From Nitrospira sp. (lineage in GTDB: Bacteria; Nitrospirota; Nitrospiria; Nitrospirales; Nitrospiraceae), in NCBI GenBank assembly GCA_029194665.1, contig JARFXO010000002.1, positions 736,001-800,000 of the forward strand: a DNA stretch of 64,000 bases, given 5' to 3'. Below are positions 46,151-54,825 of this stretch, piece by piece (the first letter of the stretch is position 1; each line of letters begins with the position of its first letter). The notes below the pieces were generated by a model that was given only the letters and a program-made list of their open reading frames with translations, made no database searches and had not been told where the DNA came from. A program made the position numbers and the translations under genes.

Positions 46151-46524
46151 CTCGACCCGAGCGGCGTGATGGTAGACGTGACAGGAAGGAATTTCCAAGG
46201 ATTCCAGAACTATCAAAGCACGATCCTGTCTTTCCCCTCAACTCAGAAAACTATGATCTCGCTTGGTATGTAGAGATTAGTTAAGGCTCTGCGGGTTCCG
46301 ACAGGTTCATCTTGTGTGGAATACAAAATGTCCATGTAGAGCACATACTGATATGCACCACTCCCCATGTGTTCAAGCTCTGGAGGCCCCCACACCACCG
46401 ATTTGCCTATACGTGGTACGCGGACAGACAAACCGGTGGCGGATGCTATGCGGGCGGTTAATCGAAAAACCAATAGATAGTGAGCTATCCCTAGGCCAAT
46501 CGACTCACAGCAGCACCAAGCACT
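46151..46524. other. Spacer downstream of beta-helix paralog 3
   Basis: About 370 bases. A minus-strand frame at 46243-46473 (76 residues, VPRIGKSVVWGPPELEHMGS inside) is unrecognised and lacks a good ribosome binding site. It could be the tail of a lost gene. Confidence 0.35.
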
Positions 46525-47751
46525 TCAGTTAACAGCCTGGAGCGACGTGGGTGCAGCGAGGGTCCTACTACCGTAGTATTCATAGGCGCCGATATCATAG
46601 GCAGATAGCTTTGGTCGGATCGTGCCGGAGTACGATATTTTGGCCGCAGAGATGGACAAGCCGTTGTCGATGGCCGGGCTTCCTGAAGCCAGGGAGAAAT
46701 TTGGCGATGATGGAAGTGTGGCTGGAGCGTTGACGAATTTCGGATGGTAGCTATTCACGAGATTGCCGGATTGCGTGTAGCTGCCTCCAGAACTGAGAAA
46801 CTTCGTACCGCCGGATCCACTCGCGTAGGCAATATTGTTTCTGATCACAATCCCAGTGCTGCCTGTTCCCGTGAAGACAATCCCATTCGTATGGTAAGAA
46901 GCACATTTGGCACAGTTCTCATAGAGAATATTATTCTCAATCCGCGCATTGTCACCGTTGTCGCCCCAGATAACGATGCCAGCGCCATAACCGTGGTAGG
47001 CAATGGTATTGTTGGTAATGACCCAATTGCGAGAGAGGGCGAAATCCGACCCCGGATGTGCACTGGACTTGTAACTGACCGTTCCGTTCAGTTGGACGCC
47101 TATGGCAAGGTTGTCGTAAAAGAGATTGTTTGTGACTGTGATTGCCGTTCCATTCATATAAAGGCCGTGGTGTTGGTTGCACATTGAAGGAGTGCTACCA
47201 CAGCGGGAGAAATCGCCATTGTGGTTGATCTTGTTCCGGTCGATCAGCGACTTGGTGGCATTCCCGTAAATCCCCTGCGTAAGATGATGATGAATCCAAT
47301 TCCGCCGAATCGTTAAATTCTGGCCGTTGATTATTTTGAGGCCAACGTACCCATTCCGAAGCTCAAACCCCTCGAACGTGATCCAAGCGATCGCATTCTG
47401 ACTACCAGAAAAGCTTTTAAAAAGAAGCTGTCTAGTTGATGTCCTGTCGATAAAATTAATGATAGGGAATTCGCCAGGAGCGTTCAGGAGCTTAATGGGA
47501 GTCGATGAGGTGCCGGATCTTCCGAATTGGATCAACCCTTCCATGTACGTCCCGCCCCGGACATAGGTGGTATCCCCCGCGACCATTTTGGATGTCGCGT
47601 AGGCCACCGTCCGCCACGGCTTGGAGCTTGTGCCAGAATTGCTATTGTTCCCGGTGGTGGCGACATAGTACGTCGCCGCGTGGGTAACCACCGCGGGTAA
47701 GAAGGCACTGGCCAGTATGCAGGCACCGATCGCTCGCTTGAGTCGAAGCAT
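46525..47751 (-). CDS. Secreted right-handed parallel beta-helix protein, paralog 3
   Basis: 408 residues from ATG 47751 (MLRLKRAIGACILASAFLPA), AAGGAG upstream; an upstream in-frame extension of 46 codons is not needed. Signal peptide to about residue 26 (THA-ATYY). TYYVATTGNNSNSGTSSKPW is followed by beta-helix repeats (LTIRRNWIHHHLTQGIYGNA, ITVTNNLFYDNLAIGVQLNG, ARIENNILYENCAKCASYHT) and IGAYEYYGSRTL at the end. Its 5' end matches paralog 1 more closely than paralog 2. It lies 17.8 kb from the other two, with IS fragments on both sides. Confidence 0.85.
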   Translation of the reverse strand: MLRLKRAIGACILASAFLPAVVTHAATYYVATTGNNSNSGTSSKPWRTVAYATSKMVAGDTTYVRGGTYMEGLIQFGRSGTSSTPIKLLNAPGEFPIINFIDRTSTRQLLFKSFSGSQNAIAWITFEGFELRNGYVGLKIINGQNLTIRRNWIHHHLTQGIYGNATKSLIDRNKINHNGDFSRCGSTPSMCNQHHGLYMNGTAITVTNNLFYDNLAIGVQLNGTVSYKSSAHPGSDFALSRNWVITNNTIAYHGYGAGIVIWGDNGDNARIENNILYENCAKCASYHTNGIVFTGTGSTGIVIRNNIAYASGSGGTKFLSSGGSYTQSGNLVNSYHPKFVNAPATLPSSPNFSLASGSPAIDNGLSISAAKISYSGTIRPKLSAYDIGAYEYYGSRTLAAPTSLQAVN

Positions 47752-48249
47752 ATGGAGTCTCCTTATTAGATTAGGTATACTTGTAACCTGCAACACGCTG
47801 AGCAGTTCCCCGGAATCAGGTTCAGCGCTATTTCGTTCAGTAATCAATGAAAGCAGTAAGAGTAGCAGTAACCATGCCACATTGACCATTCGCTAAGTAG
47901 TTAAAAAATTGGGGAAAATGGTTCGCAAATATTGATTAGGCTGTAAGCACTGTAGGTGGGAGGAGACGCTGACCGTTCTGCTTGTCGAGACGCCTGACAC
48001 GGTGATGACCACATCGAAGATCAGTCGACAGAGGAATACGACGAAGAGCCGATCTGTATAACGGCTGAATGCATTGGCCAGTTTAACCAGTTATTGCCGG
48101 CGTGCTTCTAACGCCGGTGCGCGTGATCAGCGCTAGGCTAGATGGGGGCCAACTTGGTCCTGAGCGTGCCCCTATTTCAAGCCGAAATGGATCACCCTGC
48201 AATCTGACTGATGTGCTGATGTGGTTGTGTTGGCCTATGGAAGATGTGA
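47752..48249. promoter_or_regulatory. Upstream region of beta-helix paralog 3, then unassigned spacer
   Basis: 47752-47965 shares blocks with the region upstream of paralog 2 (CTGCAACACGC, GAGCAGTTCCCC, a distal AT-rich block and GTGGGAGGAGA), probably the duplicated promoter region. The remainder to 48249 shows no gene. Confidence 0.4.
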
Positions 48250-48868
48250 TTTATTCTCCAGTCGGGATGTGCTAGTAGGAGCGCAGCACCGATAAGGAGG
48301 GGCAAATCCCATGCAGCAGACGTTTGCAGATGTGTCGTTTGCACAGTGTCGCAACCCTACCCGGCCGGAACGGTTTCTCGACGACATGAACTGCGTCGTG
48401 CCGTGGGCGAACATGCTGGCCACGATCGAGCCGGTCTATGCCAAGGGCGACAGGGACTGCAGAACGCAAGGCGGCGCTCGCCTTGCTAGACAGCCTGCCC
48501 ACCCACGACGGATCACGCTGGCTGGCGAGCAGAGCGATGATACCCATCAATTCGTCCAGAATCTACGGGCCTTGCAGGTCACCCCCTAGGTGGTCCAGCT
48601 TACGACACACCGAGCCAATGAGATTGATCGCCGGCACCCCGGCTATGCTATGAGTCAACAGAAGCGCAAACGGGTCGAAGAGGTCTTTGGCTGGTTGAAG
48701 ACGGTGGGATTGCTGCGCAAGGTCAAACTTCGGAGTGTGCAACGAGTCAGGTGGCCGTTCACCATCGTCGCGGCCGTGTACAACCTGGTGGGGATGAGCA
48801 TCGACAGCTCGTGCGATTGGACTTGGGGTGCGTCCGTCTCATTCACCTTGAATTTTTCCGCAGCTTGC
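48250..48868 (+). pseudogene. IS5-family transposase remnant with internal deletion
   Basis: The IS end GGAAGATGTGATTTATTCTC leads to ATG 48311 with AAGGAGGGG: MQQTFADVSFAQCRNPTRPE and FLDDMNCVVPWANMLATIEP match the start of the IS5 copy at 41064. The middle, including the catalytic Asp region, is deleted. Later frames give THQFVQNLRALQVTP-stop, then HPGYAMSQQKRKRVEEVFGW and LKTVGLLRKVKLRSVQRVRW, the C-terminus. It sits immediately upstream of the MBOAT gene. Confidence 0.8.
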
Positions 48869-48902
48869 TAGTGCGCCAAGTCGATGATTGGATGTTGTTT
48901 CG

Positions 48903-50336
48903 ATGCTGTTCAATAGCTGGACATTCTGGATCTTCTTTTCGCTGGTGCTGCCAACCTATTGGCTGCTACCTTTTCGCGCGCAGACGTGGTTCCTCCTCGC
49001 GGCAAGTTATCTCTTCTATGGCTGGTGGGATTGGCGGTTTCTGCCGCTGATCGCTTTCTCGACGGTGATGGATTTCTGCCTCGGTAACTTGGTGGCAGCC
49101 GCGCCTGAGGGCGCGCCTCGACAGCGCTACGTGCGGATCTCGGTAGTGGTGAATTTGTTGCTGCTCGGAATCTTCAAGTACTACAACTTCTTTGCACATG
49201 AAGTTACTGACGCGTTGAATGGACTCGGTCTGTCCGTGTCCTTGCCGTTTGTGGAGTTGGTTCTGCCAGTTGGGATCTCCTTCTATACGTTCCAAAGCAT
49301 GAGCTATGTGTTCGATATCGCCCGTGGCGTGACGAAACCCGCGGCCAACTTCCGAAACTTCGCACTCTACGTCTCCTTCTTCCCACATTTGGTGGCAGGA
49401 CCCATCATGCGTTCGGGAGCCAAAGGGCAGGACGAGTTAGGCCGCGGCCTACTCAAACAACTTGAGGTTCCGCGCGCGTGGCTCGAGGGGAATTTTGTCG
49501 CTGGGCTCTACTTCATCCTGATTGGCCTGTTCAAGAAGGTAGTGATTGGTGATAACATGGCATCGCTCGTGGACATGATCTTTAAGAAAGACACGTCCAT
49601 GCTCACGGGTCCCGAATGTCTGGCCGCTATCTACGCCTTCGCATGGCAGATCTACGCAGATTTTTCCGGCTATAGTTCGATCGCACAAGGTATCGCCAAG
49701 TGGATGGGTGTCGACCTGATCACCAACTTTAAGACCCCGTACCTCGCCCTCTCGCCAGGCGATTTCTGGCGCCGCTGGCACATCAGTCTTTCGACGTGGC
49801 TCCGCGACTATCTTTATATACCGCTTGGCGGAAATCGCAAGGGGGAGGCAACCACATATCGCAACCTGATGATCACAATGGTACTCGGCGGCCTATGGCA
49901 TGGTGCCAACTGGACATTCCTGTTTTGGGGCCTTTTCCACGGTGCGCTATTGTGCATTTACCGGCTGTTCAGCTGGGAACAGTCCATCCCTGCGACGCTT
50001 GCCGGGCGTACCTGGCGAGTGGTATTGATGTTCCACTTTATTTGCTTCGGATGGCTACTGTTTCGCGCCGAGGACCTATCGCAGGTGGCCGCATTCACAC
50101 ACTTGATCCTTACCGATTTCCGGATGACCCCGGGAGCGATGTCGATGCTCGCACTAGTCGCCTTTTACACGCTTCCGCTGTTCCTGTTCGAGATATGGGT
50201 CGATTCGCGAAAGGACCTGGCTGTATTCATACAGTGGCCCTGGACCATGTGTGCCGCCGTTTGTAGCTACTTCCTCCTGATGCTGGTCTTCTTTCCCGCA
50301 CCCACTGCACATGAGTTTATATACTTCCAGTTCTGA
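48903..50336 (+). CDS. MBOAT family O-acyltransferase (AlgI-like)
   Basis: 477 residues from ATG 48903 (MLFNSWTFWIFFSLVLPTYW, the standard N-terminus of the family). Polytopic membrane protein with about ten hydrophobic helices. Signature LPVGISFYTFQSMSYVFDIA near 120, HISLSTWLRDYLYIPLGGNR near 295 with the first conserved His, and GGLWHGANW with the catalytic His333. It moves acyl groups (often acetyl) across the membrane to a periplasmic acceptor, normally an SGNH-type partner that O-acylates the polysaccharide. The overlapping downstream gene fits that partner. Confidence 0.93.
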   Translation: MLFNSWTFWIFFSLVLPTYWLLPFRAQTWFLLAASYLFYGWWDWRFLPLIAFSTVMDFCLGNLVAAAPEGAPRQRYVRISVVVNLLLLGIFKYYNFFAHEVTDALNGLGLSVSLPFVELVLPVGISFYTFQSMSYVFDIARGVTKPAANFRNFALYVSFFPHLVAGPIMRSGAKGQDELGRGLLKQLEVPRAWLEGNFVAGLYFILIGLFKKVVIGDNMASLVDMIFKKDTSMLTGPECLAAIYAFAWQIYADFSGYSSIAQGIAKWMGVDLITNFKTPYLALSPGDFWRRWHISLSTWLRDYLYIPLGGNRKGEATTYRNLMITMVLGGLWHGANWTFLFWGLFHGALLCIYRLFSWEQSIPATLAGRTWRVVLMFHFICFGWLLFRAEDLSQVAAFTHLILTDFRMTPGAMSMLALVAFYTLPLFLFEIWVDSRKDLAVFIQWPWTMCAAVCSYFLLMLVFFPAPTAHEFIYFQF

Positions 50337-51255
50337 GCTAAAGGTGACTGCCGCAATCGTACTGGTACTCAGCGCGGTGGAACTCGGCATGCGCGCGATT
50401 GATGACAAGTTATCGTTGGATCTGAAGCACATCAATGCCATTCCGTCAAGTGTTGCGGAGCTCGACAGGCAGCCTGCGCCGCACATTGTCTTCTTGGGGA
50501 ATTCGCTCACGCGTGTGAGTATCTTGCTCAAGGTCATTACGGAGGTGTGGCCTGCGGCGCCGAGCATGGCGCGTATTCATCCCGATGATACAACGCTGCT
50601 AGACTGGCACTATATCTACCAGCGCTATCTCGGCCAGGCGCAGTCGCACCCTAATCTGATCGTGGTGAGCTTTGTGGGGTCACAGTTGGATGACAACCAG
50701 GCACTACATCTCGACCGGCTCGGTGCGCACTTCGCCGGTTTCCAGTTTGCACGTGAGGCGTTTAAGCACGATGTGCGCGAAACGGGTGATCGTGTGGAGT
50801 TTATGCTTGCGAGCGTATTCCACGCGATGGCGAACCGCGAACGGGTCCAGGATCGTGTGTTGGCCTCAATTCCGGGATACAAGGAACTTGCCAAGGCCAT
50901 CAATCGCAGCGTGCGAGCCAAAGCAGACAAACCGGCACCCCAGTCTGGGGCTCGCTCTTATACGAGGCTGCTCCGCTTTCTCGCGGCGGCTAGCGCGTGT
51001 GGCGACAAAGTGCTGTTTGTGGCAATTCCGCTCCCGAGCTCTTACAAGATCGCAGACGAACTTCGCGCCGCCATTCGAGACGGTGGTGCGAATCTCATCG
51101 ACATGCAGGGTGTGGAACCACTCACGGGTTCAGACTTTCCAGACGGCTATCATATGTCTGAGGAAGCAGCTCCGCGGTTCACTCGCTCACTCGGCCGCGT
51201 GATGACGGAAAACAAGTTCGTCCAGGCGGCTCTGCGCGTGGGCATCGAACACTAG
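50311..51255 (+). CDS. SGNH/GDSL-like periplasmic protein, MBOAT partner
   Basis: 314 residues, overlapping the MBOAT gene by 26 bases. N-terminal hydrophobic segment (VTAAIVLVLSAVELGMRAID, about 12-31) acts as membrane anchor or signal. HIVFLGNSLTR has Ser65 in an SGNH block-I-like context, and DGYHMSEEA has Asp278 and His281 in a block-V-like D-x-x-H. Predicted to accept acyl groups delivered by the MBOAT protein and transfer them to a sugar hydroxyl, as AlgJ/AlgX-type proteins do. Sequence similarity to named families is weak, so the assignment rests on the motifs and the overlap. Confidence 0.75.
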   Translation: MSLYTSSSELKVTAAIVLVLSAVELGMRAIDDKLSLDLKHINAIPSSVAELDRQPAPHIVFLGNSLTRVSILLKVITEVWPAAPSMARIHPDDTTLLDWHYIYQRYLGQAQSHPNLIVVSFVGSQLDDNQALHLDRLGAHFAGFQFAREAFKHDVRETGDRVEFMLASVFHAMANRERVQDRVLASIPGYKELAKAINRSVRAKADKPAPQSGARSYTRLLRFLAAASACGDKVLFVAIPLPSSYKIADELRAAIRDGGANLIDMQGVEPLTGSDFPDGYHMSEEAAPRFTRSLGRVMTENKFVQAALRVGIEH

Positions 51256-51377
51256 AAGTCATTTCAAAACTTGCGGGACGGAAGCTCTTTCGAAAAATCG
51301 ACAGTGTATGCATTCTAGCGTGTCATTCCAAATTATTGGAAATTATGGAAAAGTTTCCCTAGAAGGCATTACCATAC

Positions 51378-51503
51378 TTGGGTTTACTGGTCGCATTCGT
51401 TGCGCTTGTGTATGCCGGCAGTATTGCCTTTGGTAATAGGGCCTTTCGTAACCATATGGTAGGCTGGGGGCTACTTCGGAATTTCAACGAAGAAAGGGAT
51501 TGA
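51378..51503 (+). CDS. Possible 41-residue single-pass membrane peptide
   Basis: A TTG-initiated frame ending at TGA 51501-51503 encodes a hydrophobic helix (GLLVAFVALVYAGSIAFGN) followed by a short polar tail ending FNEERD. GAAGG lies about 11 bases before the TTG. An in-frame TAG closes the frame upstream, and the glycosyltransferase starts only 4-10 bases after the stop. It could be a real small membrane protein of the operon or the tail of a decayed gene. Confidence 0.35.
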   Translation: MGLLVAFVALVYAGSIAFGNRAFRNHMVGWGLLRNFNEERD

Positions 51504-51506
51504 CGT

Positions 51507-52685
51507 TTGATAATGACTCATAATACTCCCAATCAAAGTCCTTTCCGTGTGGGGTACCTGATCGATAACCTTAATGCAGGGGGATCGGAACGGCAATTGT
51601 CTGAGCTTGCGGCCGGAATGGTAGATCGTGGTCATGTCGTGGAAATCTTTTGTTACAATGCCATGGGAGAGGGGGTTTTTGATCAGTATGTACAAGAACG
51701 AGGAGTGAAACTCCACCGAATGAAAGGGACGAGTAGACGTCAAAAATTGTGTGGGATAAAACGTTGGACCGAAACCTTTCGGCCACAAATTGTGCATGGC
51801 TTTATGAAACGTGCGTCAAGTCTGGCAGTAATGTCTAATTTACCATGGCGACGTTTTGGAGTGGTAGCGAGTGATTTCTCCACCGCCACCTATGCGCCAC
51901 ATAAACCCTCACTATGGGGGGCTTTGGTCTTGTTTCACCTTGCGGACCGCGTTGTAACCCAGACGGTAATGAACAGAAACAGCCTTTGCCGACTTGCTCC
52001 AATGCTTCGAGGCAAACTACGAATTATACGCAATGGTGTTGATGATACCCGTTTTTGTCCAATTTCCAAATTAGTTGGAAAAGTCTTCCGCTTTGTTTGC
52101 GTGGGGACGGTATCGGAAGTGAAAAATCCAGTTCGTCTGGTGCAGGCATTGCGGATTCTTCGTCAGCAAACTACGCACCCCTTTATTTTGGAATGGGTGG
52201 GACGTTATCAAAATACCTCCAAAGGTGAAGCGACCCAAGCCTATATGAAAGCTCGCCAATTGGTTGACGAGTACGGTTTGCAGGATGTGATCTCTTTTAA
52301 AGGTCTTTCGGAGTCCGTTGTTAATGAGTATCAGAGAGCCGATGCTCTTGTTCATGTCTCTGTGCAGGATGGAATTCCAAATGCTGTGGTCGAAGGAATG
52401 GCCTGTGGTTTGCCGATCGTGGTGAGTCGAGTCTCAGATCTCCCGCTAATTGTTGAGGCGGGTGAAAATGGAATTACCTGTAATGCTTTTGATCCAATGG
52501 ACATAGCCCGTGCTTTGAAAACTATGTTGGAGATGCAGTCGTCAGATCGCACGGCCATGGGTTGCCGCTCTCGAAAACTGGCGAGTGAGTGGTTTGGTCT
52601 TCAACGTTTCGTCACGGATTATGAGGGTCAATATTCAGATATTATCAAGGTTTGCAAAGAGAGAAGGAGGGTATTTTCTCGGTGA
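51507..52685 (+). CDS. GT4 family glycosyltransferase
   Basis: 392 residues; start either TTG 51507 (AGAAAGGG seven bases upstream) or ATG 51513. The opening RVGYLIDNLNAGGSERQLSE is the GT4 acceptor-side glycine loop. The donor domain has CVGTVSEVKNPVRLVQAL near 195, HVSVQDGIPNAVVEGMACGL near 285 (E-x7-E type) and PIVVSRVSDLP. Cytoplasmic addition of a sugar to the lipid-linked glycan. Its stop overlaps the next start as GTGA. This and the next two genes are noticeably more AT-rich than the MBOAT/SGNH pair, suggesting joint acquisition. Confidence 0.88.
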   Translation: MIMTHNTPNQSPFRVGYLIDNLNAGGSERQLSELAAGMVDRGHVVEIFCYNAMGEGVFDQYVQERGVKLHRMKGTSRRQKLCGIKRWTETFRPQIVHGFMKRASSLAVMSNLPWRRFGVVASDFSTATYAPHKPSLWGALVLFHLADRVVTQTVMNRNSLCRLAPMLRGKLRIIRNGVDDTRFCPISKLVGKVFRFVCVGTVSEVKNPVRLVQALRILRQQTTHPFILEWVGRYQNTSKGEATQAYMKARQLVDEYGLQDVISFKGLSESVVNEYQRADALVHVSVQDGIPNAVVEGMACGLPIVVSRVSDLPLIVEAGENGITCNAFDPMDIARALKTMLEMQSSDRTAMGCRSRKLASEWFGLQRFVTDYEGQYSDIIKVCKERRRVFSR

Positions 52686-53821
52686 AGAGTCAGTGGATCA
52701 CGTTAGCTAGATATTGGATTCCCAAGCATATTAGATATTGGGTGCAACGATATGTTTGTCTCACTCCGCTCAAATTGCGGTGGAGCGAAGAAATATCTCC
52801 TCATTCTGGAATCCTTTCGAGTGACAATAATTCAAGTGGTGTCCCCTTCCGAATTGGAATCATCAAGAATCCTATGCAAGCACACGGATGTTATGTAGCC
52901 GCATGCTTGGAAATGGGAGTGCCGTTTAGGGTTATCGATCTTATGAAATCTGACTGGCTTAACCAAATACGGGAATCCTCCTGCGAGGTGATACTCGTTT
53001 GGGGGGATGCCTATTTAAGTATTTGGAACTCAATGATCAAGGATCGGATCGAAATTCTCGATCGCGAAATAGGAATTACGGTCTTTCCCACCACGCGTGA
53101 AATGTGGTTCTACGAGGATAAGCGCCGGTTGGCCTATTGGCTGGCAAGCAATAGAATTCCCCATCCGCGAACCTGGGTGTTCTATGATCTGGATGAGTGT
53201 CAGCAATTTGTTACTTCGTGTGACCTGCCTATAATTTTCAAAGCGAGTTTTGGAGCGGTGGCTTCCGGAGTAAAGTTATTCCATGATCGGGACAAGCTTC
53301 GGCGATTTGTAGGTAAGGTTTTTCAAGAAGGTTTTCAGCCCAATGGTCTCGATCGCCGAGACCGGCAATGGGGGACGGTGCTCCTTCAGGAATACATTTC
53401 CGTGCACAAAGAATGGAGATTGGTTAGGATTGGAGACTCATTTTTTGGTCACACAAAAGGTTGTGTTGACGGTTTCCACAGTGGTTCCGGATTAGTGGGG
53501 TGGGATGTTCCTGAAGAACGGCATCTTAATTTTCTTCTGGAGGTTACCGAAAAGGGACGGTTTCGAAGCATGGACGTTGATGTGTTTGAAACCACAGATG
53601 GTCGGCTGCTCGTAAATGAACTACAAGCGGTCTTTGGGGCGAGTCATTCGGTGGATCAGATGCGAAAAGACGGGATACCGGGAAGGTTTGTGCAAAAGGG
53701 AGGGAACTCCGAGTGGATTTTTGAGCCAGGAGATTTTGCACGAAATGCCTGTGCGAACGAGAGAATTCGTTACCTAATCGCATGTCGATCTGGGGCTCAG
53801 TCATTTGGAGGGCTGATGTGA
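52682..53821 (+). CDS. ATP-grasp domain protein, unknown substrate (A)
   Basis: 379 residues from GTG 52682, overlapping the GT4 stop (GTGA) with AAGGAGGG upstream; a TTG ten codons earlier is less likely. ATP-grasp hallmarks: FYEDKRRLAYWLASNRIPHP (substrate-side helix), LPIIFKASFGAVASGVKLF with the nucleotide-binding Lys and glycine loop, GTVLLQEYISVHKEWRLVRI with the acidic hinge and Arg, and SMDVDVFETTDGRLLVNEL with the metal-binding Asp/Glu/Asn set. Such ligases form amide or thioester bonds through acyl phosphates. In a glycan cluster it may attach an amino acid to a uronic acid or amino sugar (inference). Related in layout to the ATP-grasp at 60236. Confidence 0.78.
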   Translation: MKSQWITLARYWIPKHIRYWVQRYVCLTPLKLRWSEEISPHSGILSSDNNSSGVPFRIGIIKNPMQAHGCYVAACLEMGVPFRVIDLMKSDWLNQIRESSCEVILVWGDAYLSIWNSMIKDRIEILDREIGITVFPTTREMWFYEDKRRLAYWLASNRIPHPRTWVFYDLDECQQFVTSCDLPIIFKASFGAVASGVKLFHDRDKLRRFVGKVFQEGFQPNGLDRRDRQWGTVLLQEYISVHKEWRLVRIGDSFFGHTKGCVDGFHSGSGLVGWDVPEERHLNFLLEVTEKGRFRSMDVDVFETTDGRLLVNELQAVFGASHSVDQMRKDGIPGRFVQKGGNSEWIFEPGDFARNACANERIRYLIACRSGAQSFGGLM

Positions 53822-54825
53822 GTTTGAAAGAGTTGACTCGGATGGGATTGAGTCAGGTCATCGTGGGCGCGGGAATGGCTAGAGTAAGTCGAAAGTTCTG
53901 CCCGAAAAATGGTGCAACAATCCTCTGTGGGCACCGGGTGACAGACGATGATGAAGGATGTCTTCCGGGGTTAAGGCCTTCTTGGCTAGCCGAGCAGCTC
54001 GACTATCTGAGTCGGCACTATCACTTCCTTCCCCTGAGTAAACTGCTTGATTGTTACGAACAACGCCAATCGATTCCACCTAATTCGGTCGTCATTACTT
54101 TTGATGATGGATTCCGCGATAATTTCACGAACGCATACCCCATACTTCAGCAGTATCATGTTCCGGCTACCGTCTTTCTGGCCACCGGTTGTGTGTCGAG
54201 TGGTGATTTACCTTGGCCCCAAAAGGTTGGTTACCTGTTTCAAAAGACAAAAGTTGACAGCTTGTGTCACATAACGACCAAGGAAATACCTGTGCCACTG
54301 AAATCACCAAGTGACCGAAATGCCGCAAGAACCACTGTCAGGAAAGTTCTTGGGCATATGCCTCGCGCTGAGCGAGAGCGGAGCATTGCGGAAGTGTCTG
54401 GGTTACTTCAGATAGAAATCCCGCGAGATCGAATGTTGACCTGGGATCAGGTCAAGACCATGCAGAAAGGAGGAATCGAATTCGGAGCGCATTCGTTTTC
54501 ACATCCTTGGATGGCGCTGCTATCTCCAGAAGAAGCTCGATGGGAGATGGAAGCCTCTCTTCACGACATTCAACATCGTTGTGGAATTACACGCCCACCA
54601 TTTGTTTTTCCAGCTGGTTCATTTACCCCTGACCTTGTGAAGCTGGCAATCTCTGTGGGGTTTCGGTGTGTGTTCCAATCTCATTATAGTTTGCGCGTCA
54701 ATCAAATCGGAGTGAACGATCAGTTCTCATTATCCAGGATTGGACTCCCCAATGCACCGGGAGTCATATTGGAGGCGGAATTGGATGGCCCCTTCCATGC
54801 TCTGCGTGGACTTTATCGCTCCTAG
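53818..54825 (+). CDS. Polysaccharide deacetylase (NodB/CE4 type)
   Basis: 335 residues from GTG 53818, overlapping the previous stop (GTGA), GGAGGG five bases upstream. NodB motif 1 VVITFDDGFRDNFTNAYPIL has Asp96-Asp97, motif 2 FGAHSFSHPWMALL has His225 and His229, and PPFVFPAGSF near 265 is motif 3 with F-A in place of the common Y. This is the metal-binding set of CE4 deacetylases that remove N-acetyl or O-acetyl groups from glycans. No clear signal peptide, so it may act in the cytoplasm on lipid-linked intermediates. The TAG stop lies inside the CTAG target site of the next IS, so the protein is not altered by that insertion. Confidence 0.88.
   Translation: MSLKELTRMGLSQVIVGAGMARVSRKFCPKNGATILCGHRVTDDDEGCLPGLRPSWLAEQLDYLSRHYHFLPLSKLLDCYEQRQSIPPNSVVITFDDGFRDNFTNAYPILQQYHVPATVFLATGCVSSGDLPWPQKVGYLFQKTKVDSLCHITTKEIPVPLKSPSDRNAARTTVRKVLGHMPRAERERSIAEVSGLLQIEIPRDRMLTWDQVKTMQKGGIEFGAHSFSHPWMALLSPEEARWEMEASLHDIQHRCGITRPPFVFPAGSFTPDLVKLAISVGFRCVFQSHYSLRVNQIGVNDQFSLSRIGLPNAPGVILEAELDGPFHALRGLYRS

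Noticed and set aside
52642..52681. TTG start at 52652 for the ATP-grasp gene
   Set aside because: The AAGGAGGG Shine-Dalgarno lies downstream of that TTG, and GTG 52682 makes the same GTGA overlap seen at the next gene.
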